35,000 nt of DNA from Prorocentrum cordatum (lineage: Eukaryota > Sar > Dinophyceae > Prorocentrales > Prorocentraceae), in NCBI GenBank assembly GCA_963575745.1, contig CAUYUJ010018643.1:130878-165877 (forward strand), given 5' to 3'. Each line of letters opens with the position of its first letter. Within the stretch, counting starts at the first letter, position 1. The position numbers were made by a program, and so were the translations under genes. Shown in pieces: positions 1 to 9,982 of this stretch. Below the pieces are notes generated by a model. It was not told where the DNA came from and ran no database searches. It worked only from the letters and a program-made list of their open reading frames with translations.

Positions 1-24
1 GTGCGTGTTTTTGGACGGACCGTG

Positions 25-165
25 GTCTCGGGAAAGCAAGCCCCATGTCTTACGAAGGATCGTTGCCTACGGAAGGCGTACCCCGCAGCTTTTGCAATGA
101 AGTTTTGGCTTCGGGAACGCGAGGATGTAGTATTTTACGAAAGGGATCGTGGCCTGAGGAACGCG
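25..165. repeat. degenerate two-copy direct repeat, ~85 bp period
   Basis: Two related blocks at about 25-78 and 109-165 share TCGGGAA near the start, then TTACGAA, GGATCGT and GCCT, and end in GGAA followed by GCG. They differ by small indels. No protein is recognised. The alignment was made by eye, so the edges are approximate. Confidence 0.35.
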
Positions 166-175
166 GATCGCTCGT

Positions 176-721
176 TTGTTTAGGAGGGATCAGCGGGGTG
201 GGGGGCGGTTCACGTGGGCCCAGCGCTAGAAGAGAGGGGTGCTGGTCCCTAGAAGATTCGAGAAATCCTACGAGACAGCACGTGGTATTCTAGCACGCCC
301 CAACGTGCCAGGGGCCACGGTGGCGGATCAGTCTTGCAAAATAAGAGTTGGCTCGAGAGCAACGAGTGCTGGGCGCCACGCCAGCCGTGGCCCATTGCAT
401 ACATCCTCGGCGCCTCTTTGCCCCGCGCGCCTCGGGCATGTCTACGAGCGAGGATGCCGTGGCGCCTGACAGGGTCTGCATCGGCGACCGGGTGATGGTC
501 GCCCGGCTGCAAGCACAGGGTGTGGTCAGGTGTTTCGGGACCCGTCGAGGGCCATCAGGGAGCTTCGGTCGGTGTCGAGATGGGCCAGCCACGTGCGGGA
601 CCATGAGCGGCACCCGCCTCTTCCAGTGCGAGCCGCGCCGCGCCGCGCTCGTCAGACCCTCGGCGCTCCTGGGGCCGGGCTCTGCGACTGAGGCCCAGGC
701 ACGCCGCCGCTGCCGCCGCTC
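176..721. other. no recognisable gene
   Basis: GC-rich stretch with short overlapping open frames on both strands. None shows a domain or a convincing composition. I see no repeat, RNA gene or regulatory site here. Confidence 0.4.
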
Positions 722-803
722 AAGACGATGACGACCACGACGACGACGGCGACGACGGCGACGACGCCCACGGCAATACCGACGACGATGACGATGACGG
801 CGG
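722..803 (+). repeat. imperfect GAC/GAT trinucleotide tract
   Basis: The tract is mostly GAC with GAT and GGC interruptions on the + strand. It explains the Arg- or Val-rich frames across it, which are not genes. Confidence 0.8.
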
Positions 804-1019
804 CGGCGGCAACCACGACGAGGCAGTAGCACGCCGGTCGACGACGGCCGCCGGGGCGGCGCCGCTGCTCGCCCCTGGCCGGATCGCGCCCCTCGAGGCA
901 AATCCGCCACAATGAGGGGCGATGTGGTCCTCACCCCTCCGATGGGCCCCAGCGGCTTCGGCGCCCTTCTCGAGGGATCGTCGGTGCGAGGGGCTCCCCC
1001 AGGTGGGTAATCCGAGGCA

Positions 1020-1092
1020 CACGCGCGCACACACATATATATATATATAGATATACATATATACATAGATATACATATATATATATATATCA
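1020..1092. repeat. CA/TA dinucleotide tract
   Basis: About 70 bp of alternating CA and TA dinucleotides, with GATA interruptions. Confidence 0.9.
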
Positions 1093-1679
1093 TCACTGCC
1101 TGGGGGATCGGTTTTCGGAGATCTCGGCGGGCGGTGGACATGGATGATATTCTGGCCCCCAGGGGGGGCCCCCCAGGGCGTCGGCTCCCAGGCGGTGGAT
1201 GTGGATGAGTCCCCGCCTCGCAGGTGGGAGGCCAGGCCGCGTCGCTGCGCGGGGCCGAGGGGTCCGCGCCACGTGGGCGTGCGGCAGACTGCGCCGACTG
1301 GCCGTGCGCGTGGGACCTCGGCGGAGGAAAAGCTGTGGTAAGTTCTCAGGGGAGGAACAGGCACCCATACTGCTACCCTTCGCCCGTTTTCCCTGTCTTG
1401 GACCTCCTGGGAAGCCCTCGTCGCCACCGCTGGGTTCGCCCCGAAATCCAGGTCAGAATGCACCCCGGGAGAGGTCCAGGGAACAGCAGTATGGTTACCT
1501 TTGGGTTTCCCCAGGTTCGCGTCGTGTCGACCGGCTGCGACCCCGCCGCCTCTTCCTTGGAAAGGTCTCGCGGGGGTTGGGGCAGGCGGCGATGGCGACG
1601 CTCATGACCCCTCGCGACGCCATGCGGAAGCTCCCTTTCATCAGCAACGCGGCGTCTCTGGCGGAGGCGGCCTGGTTCA
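1093..1679. other. no secure gene; weak coding-like end at 1592-1679
   Basis: A frame opening at ATG 1592 reads MATLMTPRDAMRKLPF and continues for about 30 plausible residues. It then runs into the poly-Asp translation of the GAT array and stops at 1949-1951. The first 30 residues could be an exon end, but no family is recognised. The rest of the stretch shows nothing. Confidence 0.25.
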
Positions 1680-1798
1680 ATGATGATGGTAGTGGTTTTT
1701 GTGAAATCATTGGTGATGATGCTGCTGCTGATGATGCTGATGATCATGATGCTGCTGCTGCTGATATTTATGTTGATGCTGATGACGATGATGATGAC

Positions 1799-1841
<43 letters not shown>

Positions 1842-2212
1842 CTGCCGCTGATGATAATGATTCGCATGATGAGGCTGATGGCGATAATGGTTCTGGTGGT
1901 GGTGGTGGTGATGATGATGATGATCGTGATGATGGATTCTCAAAAGGATGACGGTGGTGGTGGTGATGATGATGATGATGGTAATGATGATCATGATGCT
2001 GATCACGATGATGTTGTTGATGAGGATGAGGATGATGAGCATGATCATTAGAGCGTGAGGACCAGGATCATCATGACTAAGATATTAATGATCACAAATA
2101 TGATTATGATGATGAAGGGGATGATTATGATAACGATTATGATGATGCTGATGAGGAGGATTAGGAGGTTGATGATGACGAGGAGGAGGAGGTTGATGAT
2201 GATGAGTCTGAC

Positions 2213-2285
<73 letters not shown>

Positions 2286-2435
2286 TTGATGTTGTTGATG
2301 ATGATGATGATGATGATGACGGTGGTGGTGGTGATGATGATGATGATGATGATGATTTTGATGATGACGGTGATGATGACTATGCTGATGATGATGATGT
2401 TGTTGATGATGGTGGTGATGATGATGACGATGTTG
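1680..2435 (+). repeat. long imperfect GAT array
   Basis: About 755 bp of GAT/ATG/TGA trinucleotide repeat with GCT, GGT and GAC variants. Uninterrupted TGATGA runs lie near 1790-1845 and 2212-2285. GAT reads as Asp, Met, Ile, Ser or His in five of six frames, so long open frames through it are artefacts. Confidence 0.95.
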
Positions 2436-2439
2436 CACA

Positions 2440-2502
2440 GGAGGAGGAGGAGGAGGAGGAGGAGGAGGAGGAGGAGGAGGAGGAGGACGAGGAGGATGAT
2501 GA
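2440..2502 (+). repeat. GAG array
   Basis: About 60 bp of almost pure GAG abutting the GAT array on its 3' side. The same GAT-then-GAG order recurs elsewhere in the window. Confidence 0.95.
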
Positions 2503-3816
2503 TTTCTTCGGCCGTCTTGGTGCCGTCTTGGACCATCTCGGCGGCCTTTGTGGACTTCCTCGGCCGTGTTGGAAGTTCGTGGAGGGCATCGGAGAGCGCG
2601 ACGGAGGCATCAAGCCGCCGAGGTACGGTAGGTTCATGCGGCGTTGGCGCGCCGGCGAAGCTGGCGAAGGCGTTCAAGGTTGAATTCTGCGACGCTATAG
2701 CACCGTTGGACACAATTACGCCACTGGACCCGACTGAATCCAACCCTGAACGATCGGGGCCGCAGTCGATTCAAGGTTGAGCGATCGGCGAGGTGACAAC
2801 AGCCTTCGCGTTTGCCGACGCCGGAAGAACCTACCGTATCCTCGAAGAGGGGGGGCGATGCATGCAGGTGGGTGTTGCGAGAGTGGGGCGCCCTTGGAAT
2901 ACATGCAGAGGCCCTGCCAGGCACACCTTGGCATTCCACCGCGCCTCAGTGTGCCAGGGGTCACGGCTGTGGAGCACATTCAGGAGGCAAAGAAACACAC
3001 AATTAACCTTCGATTCCCCAGAGAATGTGGGAAAATATGGGAAGTGGGGGGGAAGACAAAAACCAAGAACATATACGAAAATATGGAGAATCCTGTTATT
3101 TGTGTGTATTTCTTTGTGTGTCCCAGCGCCCCTTCACACATGACCATTCTCGCACGCTGCCAGCGTGCCAGTTTTTCCCCCTGTTTCCTCTCCTCCTCGA
3201 CGATTCAGGGAGACGGGTATCCCGATTGCGTTTGGAGCCCTCTTGGAAGTTCTGGCAGCGCGATCTCCCGCGGAATCGGGCGCCCATTTTGGCTTTGATG
3301 CGCTCGCCCTGGAGGCCTAGAAGCGCCACGCCTGCGCCTCCCCCTTCACTCCCTCCTGCGTCACGGCCAGCACCAGGTCGCATACATCCAGACTCGAGGG
3401 CCCCCCTCGGGGCTTGATCCAGAGGTACACAGCGCCTCCGCTGCGCAACTGGGGTAGCAGTAGCGAGCGACTATGTCGGGCTCCGCTTTGCAGACCCGAT
3501 GTGGGAGCACCGAGCCTGCTCATATTCAACGGAGGAAGTGGACGACAAAGTCTAGCAGGGCACTCGCAGGGGACATCTCGATGATTCCAGTCGCCAACCC
3601 TCCTGTCAAGACGCCTCAGCCATGGGGGAGCCTTAGTGAAACAAGCCGGACACATGCGACCTCAACTTCCTGATTCCGAATCAGCGGTTGCGGCGGTTTG
3701 ACCACCGCAGACTGTGTGGAGTGCTCCATGCAACTGGACCTCGTTATCTGAGTCACGCCTGCCCTAACGGGTATCATCATCCATCGCAGATCCTTTTTGT
3801 CCTCCCTCTTATCCTC
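2503..3816. other. no recognisable gene
   Basis: Mixed-composition DNA without a convincing reading frame. Short repeats of TTCAAGGTTGA occur near 2672 and 2769. The end, 3790-3820, is pyrimidine-rich and leads directly into the spliced-leader relic. A minus-strand frame at 3317-3655 begins MCPACFTKAPPWLRR but shows no further domain. Confidence 0.4.
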
Positions 3817-3838
3817 CTCCTAGCCACTCTGGCTCAGG
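3817..3838 (+). other. relic dinoflagellate spliced leader, element 1
   Basis: The core TAGCCAcTcTGGCTCA at 3821-3836 matches the conserved dinoSL core TAGCCATTTTGGCTCA at 14 of 16 positions. Over all 22 positions I count about 16 matches. A pyrimidine-rich tract precedes the internal TAG, giving the context of a trans-splice acceptor. The relic ends 34 nt before ATG 3872, which opens the first coding piece of element 1. Relic leaders in dinoflagellate genomic DNA are known marks of reverse-transcribed, trans-spliced mRNA. Confidence 0.65.
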
Positions 3839-3871
3839 CACCTGCTTGTCTCTGTGGTTTGCCCCGCGCAC

Positions 3872-4420
3872 ATGCGCGGCCCCATTTCCGCTTCTGCTGC
3901 TGCCCCTGCCCCGATGGTGGTCGCTGCTCGCATCCAGTGGTTGCGCGATCAGATCCTCCTCGGCATCCAGGCGCACATCTCGTTCGTCTCCACAGCGCCC
4001 TGCAGTGGCAAGGTTGAACCAGTACTGGACGTTGGCGGAGGGGACCTCTTACGGGGCCGACGAGAAGCAGCGTCTCTTTCTGTTCATGTTGTGGTTTGAG
4101 ATGATGCTGACGAAATCCCTCCAACGTTTATGACGATGACTTCGATTACGAAGATTCGAGGGCTCTCGTATTTGTATCGCGGTAGCAGTGCGAACGAGCC
4201 GCCCAAGTCTCTTGGGCATTATGATACCGCCGAGAAGGATGCAAGTGGATTAGATCAGCAGCCAGTCATTGTAGAGTACACAACTACTTCTATGAAGGCG
4301 GGGCGGCATCACTTCAGAATTCGTTATCCTCATCGTCAGTCGCGGCAACAACTGGGACAAGATGTTCGCATCAGCGTCACGAACACAGGGGTACTTGACT
4401 GGAGTAGGCTCGACAATTGA
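3872..4420 (+). pseudogene. element 1 N-terminal region up to the start of the EEP domain
   Basis: ATG 3872 is chosen because it lies 34 nt after the leader relic and opens a coding-like frame (MRGPISASAAAPAPMVVAAR, then WLRDQILLGIQAHISFV). Around 3990 the sense shifts to another frame, reading GADEKQRLFLFMLWFEMML to about 4125. It then returns to the original frame from 4130. The last piece ends VRISVTNTGVLDWSRL, resembling the first strand of an EEP domain, and is cut by TGA at 4418-4420. The same frame then continues directly into the next ORF, so this stop interrupts one protein. The first ~150 residues have no recognised domain. Frameshift positions are inferred from where plausible protein switches frame. 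Confidence 0.55.
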
Positions 4421-4432
4421 GATAAGCTCCAG

Positions 4433-6643
4433 ATGTTTTTTCGAGAACAACGACGGCAGCATGTACAGATATGTCTTGTCTCTGAACTTCACAACAGTAC
4501 CTTCACGTTAGACAACAATACCCCCACCATAGTCAATATTGAAGAGTTCGTCCTCATCATGGGTGAGCAATGTGGTTTATCGCTGTCGATGCCTGCCCAG
4601 ATGGCTTGGAGGGCGGCATCATCTACTTTGATGTCTCATGGTTCAATGGTAGTATTATTGGGAGATAGATGTGTTGCTATACCTGTACTATTGGAAGAGT
4701 ACTGTATGATGTGGGTGGTGTTTGTCTATATACCTACTGGGGTCTCGGCGGGATACAGATCGCAAGTAAATGGTGAACTATCCCAACTACGTCACAGGTG
4801 TATAAGTCTACACCAAGCTCCAGTACTCATAGCAGGGGACTGGAACGGCCACGTAGGACAGGACACGACACCGAACGACATTCAACTGGGGGGACAACTG
4901 ATGAAACAGAGTACCACGGACGGAGGGAAGGCTTTTCTTCGCTGGTTGACGACCACGAATATGATCAACACGGATTTCTTTTATACTTTTCTGTCTAGAG
5001 GGACCCGGAAACATAGGATTGGGACATGGTATGAACTGGGTAAATATGTCATGGATCGTGAGTTACACAAACAAGTATTGGGTGTACATCTGACGGCCTG
5101 GGGAATATCGGATCATATGAGCAAGCAACTTGACCTCATAATCCCCTGTGCAGGCACCAAGTCCCGAAAACAGTCCCGCAAACAGTTTCATTTACAATGT
5201 GCAAGAAAAGCCAAAGAGCAAGCAATTAAACCACCGCTCAGCATACATCGTTATCGGGGCCCTTCGGCACAAGCGCAAGAACTACGGCTAGCATATCGTA
5301 GGTGTGTCGAACTGTTCCTTCAAGCAGATCCCGCATGGGAGCCCCATCCAGGCTCGCACACGTTTCGGGTGCACAATGCAGAGCAGTCGCAGCACTTCCA
5401 CATCTTCACGGACGGCTCTGGCACGGAGGAGGGGGCGGGATGGGGAATGGCGATATCAAATGCGCGCAATATGCAGTGGACAGACTACCACGGCCCAGTG
5501 GTCACGCTTCAGAATGATGATCTACGGCCTCTGTTCTTGGGAGCAGAAGTATCAACGAACAACGCGGGCGAATTGTCGGCGATGATTATGGCAATGTGGT
5601 GGATTGTACAAAATACTACGCAGGATGATGTGACTATACACTACGATTCGCAACAAGCTATGAATATGATAGTTGGCAACTGGCGACCTGGATCCAACAG
5701 GAGGTTGATTGCGACGGGCCGTGCTTTTTACAGAAGGACCCGCCGCGAGCGGGACATCGCACTGGCGCATGTCAAAGGGCATAGTGGCGACGTCGGCAAC
5801 GACAGGGCGGACACCAGCGCGGGCCTCGGCGCCAGGCAGGTGCTGAAGCTCTTGGACCACATCGGCCAGACGGCGTCAGGAACGCAGGTCCCAGGCGGGT
5901 GCTCCTCGAGCCCGACCTGGACTACGTCGCCACATGCGGACGCGGCTGGCGTTAGGGCGCAAACTCAACAGGACGTTAGAACGCAAGTCCCAGGCGGGTG
6001 CTCCTCGAACCCGACCTGGGCTCAGTCGCCAATGGTTGTTGGGTCCAATTCGGACATCGTCGGTGTCGGAACGCAGCCTCAGGGCGAGGAAAGAACGCAA
6101 GTCCCAGGCGGGCGCTCCTCGAACCCGTCCTGGGCTCAGTCGCCAACAGTTGCTGGATCTGAGCCGGTTCTCGTCGGAGTCGGAGCGCAAGCTGAATTTC
6201 GGCCACCACCTGGACTTCCCCCCCCAGGAACAAGTGTGGATCAGGAGTACCACGACCCGTTCGATGACTTCGAAGTGGCGTTGGAAGAAGAGGAATTGAG
6301 TAGTTTTGCTCCGGTACGAGAGGAGGCTCAATATTTTCCTCAGGACCCTGAGAATAAATTTGTTGATATGATTTGTGACGCTGACGAGAATGATGAGACG
6401 GCCCCGCCACACACACGAATGACATGGTCAAAGTTAGCTCAGCATATGGTGACAGCTGCCGAAGACGTTCTTGGTAGAGGTAAACCACGCGCTCGAGTTG
6501 GCACCCCATTTTTAGACGAGGACATGGAGAAGATGATTGCCCTTCAGCGGAAACGAGCTCAGGCTTGGGAAGCTTGGCAACGTGCAGCGACCTTGGCAGA
6601 AGAGCAGCAGTATCGTGATGAGCACCGCTCGTTGGGCCGTTAG
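4433..6643 (+). pseudogene. element 1 EEP endonuclease + RNase H polyprotein segment
   Basis: An open segment of 736 codons. The EEP endonuclease, which would nick target DNA, covers about residues 1-235. Glu18 sits in LVSELHN, GDWN is at 135-138 and SDH at 226-228, so the three catalytic signatures survive. RNase HI, which would remove RNA from the RNA/DNA hybrid, covers about 320-465: Asp327 in TDGSG, Glu380 in NNAGELSA, Asp405 in YDSQQA, His450 in VKGHSG and Asp460 in GNDRAD form a complete DEDD-plus-His set. Residues 483-571 hold three tandem TQVPGG repeats, and a Pro/acidic linker follows. The first codon here is just the first Met after TGA 4418; the true start is upstream. The segment ends at TAG 6641-6643, after which the same frame continues as plausible protein. 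It therefore appears to be part of an interrupted polyprotein, although this segment alone is unbroken. Confidence 0.85.
5879..6145 (+). repeat. three tandem TQVPGG protein repeats between RNase H and RT
   Basis: Three 18-residue copies begin at residues 483, 516 and 554 of the open segment (nt 5879, 5978, 6092). Their form is TQVPGG, then C or R, SS, N or S, P, T or S, W and a final SP. Spacers between them contain VGVG- and AQ-rich sequence. Copy spacing is 99 and 114 nt, both multiples of three, so the expansion kept the frame. Confidence 0.85.
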
Positions 6644-7018
6644 ATCTTTCGTTTACAGCATCGTGCGCGTCATCGTTGGGTGAAGCCGACTATAAATGAC
6701 GTGATGTCCTTTGCAGCTTCTAATGATTGGGGGGCTTTCTATCGGAAACGACTAGGTGTGTATGTTCAAGATCGGAGTCGGGAAGGGCAAGAACAGTTGA
6801 CGGCAGAGAAAATGATCAAGCACCTGCAGAGCGTATCGGGTCTCCCTGGGCACGTTGAGGATGTTACTCTTGAGAGGGGATTGCCGAGCATACCTGTCCA
6901 GGAAGACCTGGGACTCCTTCCGACGCGTGATGAAGTTCGGTATTGTTTATTAGCTATGAAGGAGTCCACGGCGGGGAAGGTGAGGTGACAGTCAGCGTGA
7001 TCAAATGCGCAGGGGAAT
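6644..7018 (+). pseudogene. element 1 linker and start of reverse transcriptase, with frame breaks
   Basis: After TAG 6641 the same frame reads on without interruption to TGA 6986-6988, through a 102-codon piece from ATG 6680 that contains DWGAFYRKRLGVYVQDRSRE and ends near LLAMKESTAGK. That end resembles the run-in to the RT fingers. From about 6976 to 7016 the sensible protein is one frame over (GEVTVSVIKCAGEY). It then returns to the original frame at 7019. The two shifts cancel, so this looks like a paired indel inside one RT coding region. TGA codons at 6986 and 6998 fall within the shifted stretch. Confidence 0.6.
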
Positions 7019-8286
7019 ATGATGGAGGAGGTTATCACACTGGTACAAAATATGTGGCGTACGCATTACACGCAGTGGGAGAGGAGTACCAAAGCAGCGC
7101 TGGGAGTACTATTGTGGAAGGGGAAGGGGGGCCGTGCTGATCCAAATGCATATCGCCAGATTGTATTGATAAGTATTATCCTTCGTTTAATCGCGCGTCT
7201 TGTTGCTCAGCGGCTATTGACGCACGCGGAGGAGCACCGTATTTTGCCTTCCACCCAGTTTGGGTTCAGGCGTCACCGTTCGGTTGCAGGCCCCATCCTA
7301 ATTGTGAGGATTCTCTTGGAGGCAGCAACTGAGGTTGATTATCGCGAGAGTGAGGGGCTCGATCCTCTTGTGGCCACGTGTGCAGACATCGTGAAGGCGC
7401 GTGCCCGTGTAGTCAGGGAAGCAGTATACAGTAATCAAAAACGTCTGGGAACCCCTGAGGCCTTGGATAACGTTATGAAAGGCTTGTATGAAGACACACA
7501 ATATCAACTAACAATGAGGGATGGGCTTTCAGACACATACACATTAGCTCGTGGCTTTAAGGTGGGCTGTCCATCAGCCCCGGTTGCCTTTAATATATTT
7601 CACGCATCAGCTATGCATGATTTTCGTACGCAGGCACTTGCAGCTGGACATGATGGTATTGCATGTATAGATGAATCACACGCCGAGTTCGACATCGGCG
7701 CCCGTGTTCAGAGGCCGGCCCAGGTGCGCACCCAGGTCCTGGAAGAGCACCCCGTGATCAGGCTATTCGAATTGATGTTCGCCGACGATGCCAACCTGCT
7801 GTCCCGCAAATCACGTCGTCCTGAATTGGAACGACTCCTGGAGCATGTATTGGGATCCCGGTCCGAGTCAGTGCGCCCAGATAAATATGAGAGACTGTGT
7901 GCAGGCCCCGAGCTGACTCCCGAATTCTCAGAGGCCGCGAGGTTCCTTGGGGCCTGGTTGCGCAGTGGCGGGAAAAACTCCACGGACTCTGAGAAACGGC
8001 TCCAGAAGGCGGGGGTGGTATGGCGGAAGCTTTGTTCACAACTCAGTCGTTTGAAACTGGGCGTCGAGCATTTGGGGATGCTCTTCAAGGCCGCAGTGCT
8101 GGCATGCTTGCTCTTGGGCTGTGAGAGCCGTACTTTTACTAAGCTGGAGCTTCGACGCTACCGAGGATTTATTGACGCGTGCATGCTGGGACTTTTACAC
8201 CAGCGCCGCTCATGTATGCGCGACGACCAGAAGACGATGCAGGATCTCAGGCGGCAGTTGAATTTAGATTTGGTTGATTTATACTG
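7019..8286 (+). pseudogene. element 1 reverse transcriptase domain
   Basis: This 422-codon piece carries the RT palm. Counting from the codon at 7019, PNAYRQIVLISIILRL (42-57) is the block before motif A. Motif A is CADIVKARARV with Asp123; the aromatic and second acidic residue usual after KA are lost. The motif B region is GFKVGCPSAPVAFN (179-192), and motif C is FADD at 254-257 (nt 7778-7789) with both aspartates kept. A thumb-like region follows to LDLVDLY. The enzyme would copy element RNA at a nicked target. It ends at a TGA (8284-8286) caused by a frameshift, since the C-terminal sense continues in the next frame. The altered motif A and the breaks suggest an inactive copy. Confidence 0.85.
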
Positions 8287-8745
8287 ACTGGAGGAGATTC
8301 CAGTTTTTAGGCCACCAGATGAGGCTCCCGCCTGAAAGGTTGGACAGGCAGATTTTGTGGCTTCATCCCGAGGAAGAGTTTACCTCGGTCAAGACCTTTG
8401 GTGGCGCGAGGCTTAGGATCCGTGCAGTATTATGGCAGAAAGTTGAGGCTATTATGCAGTATTCTGATATCCCTAGGGGGCGTTGGTGGGAAGAGTGGGC
8501 CAATGTAGCACAAACCAGGCTCTTGTGGGCCAAACTTATGCGTAAATGGAGGCACGAACGTCGATTGGAGGCCAATCGGGGTCTTTGGAAAGCTCGTCAC
8601 GCAGTCGGAGGCCCCCGTGAGCAGCAAGAAAGCCGCGCCCTCCGCCTGAACCTCGAGCAGGGTAAGATGACTATCGTATCGTCGGGCCTTTGTTTATGCA
8701 AGTTCTGTGGGCACTACTGGCCTTGGAAGGGCAGCAACGACATGT
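8274..8745 (+). pseudogene. element 1 RT C-terminal extension, shifted frame
   Basis: From about 8280 the coding sense continues in the third frame as DWRRFQFLGHQMRLPPERLD, a LINE-type segment found just after the RT thumb. Trp/Arg-rich sequence follows (ILWLHPEEE, GRWWEEWANVAQTRLLWAKL). The piece ends by entering a zinc finger, CKFCGHYWPWKG near 8697-8732. The second half of that finger lies in another frame, so a second shift falls near 8735-8748. The open frame itself runs to 8990 but loses protein-like sense after the shift. Confidence 0.65.
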
Positions 8746-9886
8746 TCGATATTATGGGTGTCAGGACCCCGCGGCCCGAGTTCGGAAGGCACAAATTCGC
8801 GAGCAGGCCCAACATGAACTTCGGGAACTACATAACCTCCCAGAGGCGTCTCGGGGATCCGATGGGTTCTTTGAGGTGCCAGTGGGCTTCCCTCGTCAAC
8901 AGTATCGACGTCTTCGGGGAAAACGGCCCCGCCCGCCAGTGCCCGCCCAGCCCGCTCAGCCTGTGCAGCCAGCGCAGTCAACCAGCATGAGTTCCAGTGC
9001 AGCAGCGGCAGTCCCACCCTGTTCCTCGGGGGCCCCGTCCGCGACGCTGCGCCGCCCAGCAGCAGCCGCCTCTCCCTCCGTCCCTGCTCCAGCACCTCAA
9101 GAACCTTCAGAAGTACCCCCACCATCTCCCGCTCCTCGCCCTGCTCCGCGTGCTGCTCGTGCCAAGCCGAAAGCAGGAGGACGCCGCATGCAGGTGGCGA
9201 TCTCGGAACCACCTGGAGGGTGGGAGTCAGACGCGGGCAAGTTGCAGCTCGTGAGCTTGATGACCCGCTGGCCGATCGACGCTCAGATCTTGGAGCAAAA
9301 GTGTGAGGCCAGCAAGTGTCGGAATTGTCGTTCATGTTATCGTTGCAGGGGGTGCGGATATTGCATGGGTGGGAAGTGGCGGGATCTAGGATGCACGGCA
9401 TGTTCACGATGTCGCACATGTCGAACATCTGGGTCAAACATCATCACAGAGTCGGGCCTCCCTGGTTGGTTCCAAAATCTGGTCTCGCGTGCTCAGATCG
9501 GTGGTCTCCCTCCTCCCACGCAGCCTAGCAACATGCCTATGCATATATGTCCGTATTGCAGGAAGGAGTATACGAACGACGAGCAGGGGAAGTTGAGGCA
9601 GATATGTCATAGGAAATTATGCCCCAGTATGCCATGCGACATGTGGCTTACACGTGCACGTATGCTAACCCGCACAAAGATACGTGATCATCCGTGTGTG
9701 CGCTGTGGTACGTATTGGGCGAATCCTCACGGACGGGCACGACGCGAGCGAGGGTGTGGAGAACGACGAGAGGTTTTCGGGCTTCCTCTCAACGCGAATC
9801 GGTGCCATCGCACGCTCGCAGCAGCACGTGATCTCCCAGCTAAGTTTCATCCGTATATCTACCGCACTCCGCTTCCTGTGGAGTGA
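8746..9886 (+). pseudogene. element 1 C-terminal zinc-finger and CxxC-array region
   Basis: This frame completes the first finger with RHVRYYGC, giving a C-x2-C...H-x5-C pattern across the frameshift. A Pro/Ala-rich linker follows (about 8925-9180). Then comes a dense cysteine array at about 9301-9425, with ten cysteines in repeated C-x2-C phase, as in CRNCRSCYRCRGCGYC and CTACSRCRTC. After it are CPYC...CHRKLC (a second C2HC-type finger, near 9548-9622) and CVRCGTYWANPHG with later Cys (near 9695-9758). These would bind metal and probably nucleic acid. The segment ends at TGA 9884-9886. The linker resembles a domain spacer, not a separate gene. No close family was recognised for the CxxC array. 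Confidence 0.7.
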
Positions 9887-9982
9887 TGTCGCAGCGTGTA
9901 TCTTGGATATGTATGTTATATAGGGTTCAAGCCAATTTCGAATATTATCTTTTTTTGTGCCCGACGTTGTCTGGCTAACATT

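Noticed and set aside
3284-3294. CCATTTTGGCT, an exact 11-base match to the spliced leader
   Set aside because: Bases on either side do not match the leader and no coding frame follows. One such match in 35 kb on two strands is not surprising.
3317-3655. Minus-strand 112-codon frame starting MCPACFTKAP
   Set aside because: One CxxC only. No further Cys/His pattern or domain was seen.
9961-9982. Possible leader relic just before ATG 9983
   Set aside because: Only the TGGCT core and a few other bases agree, too few to separate from chance.
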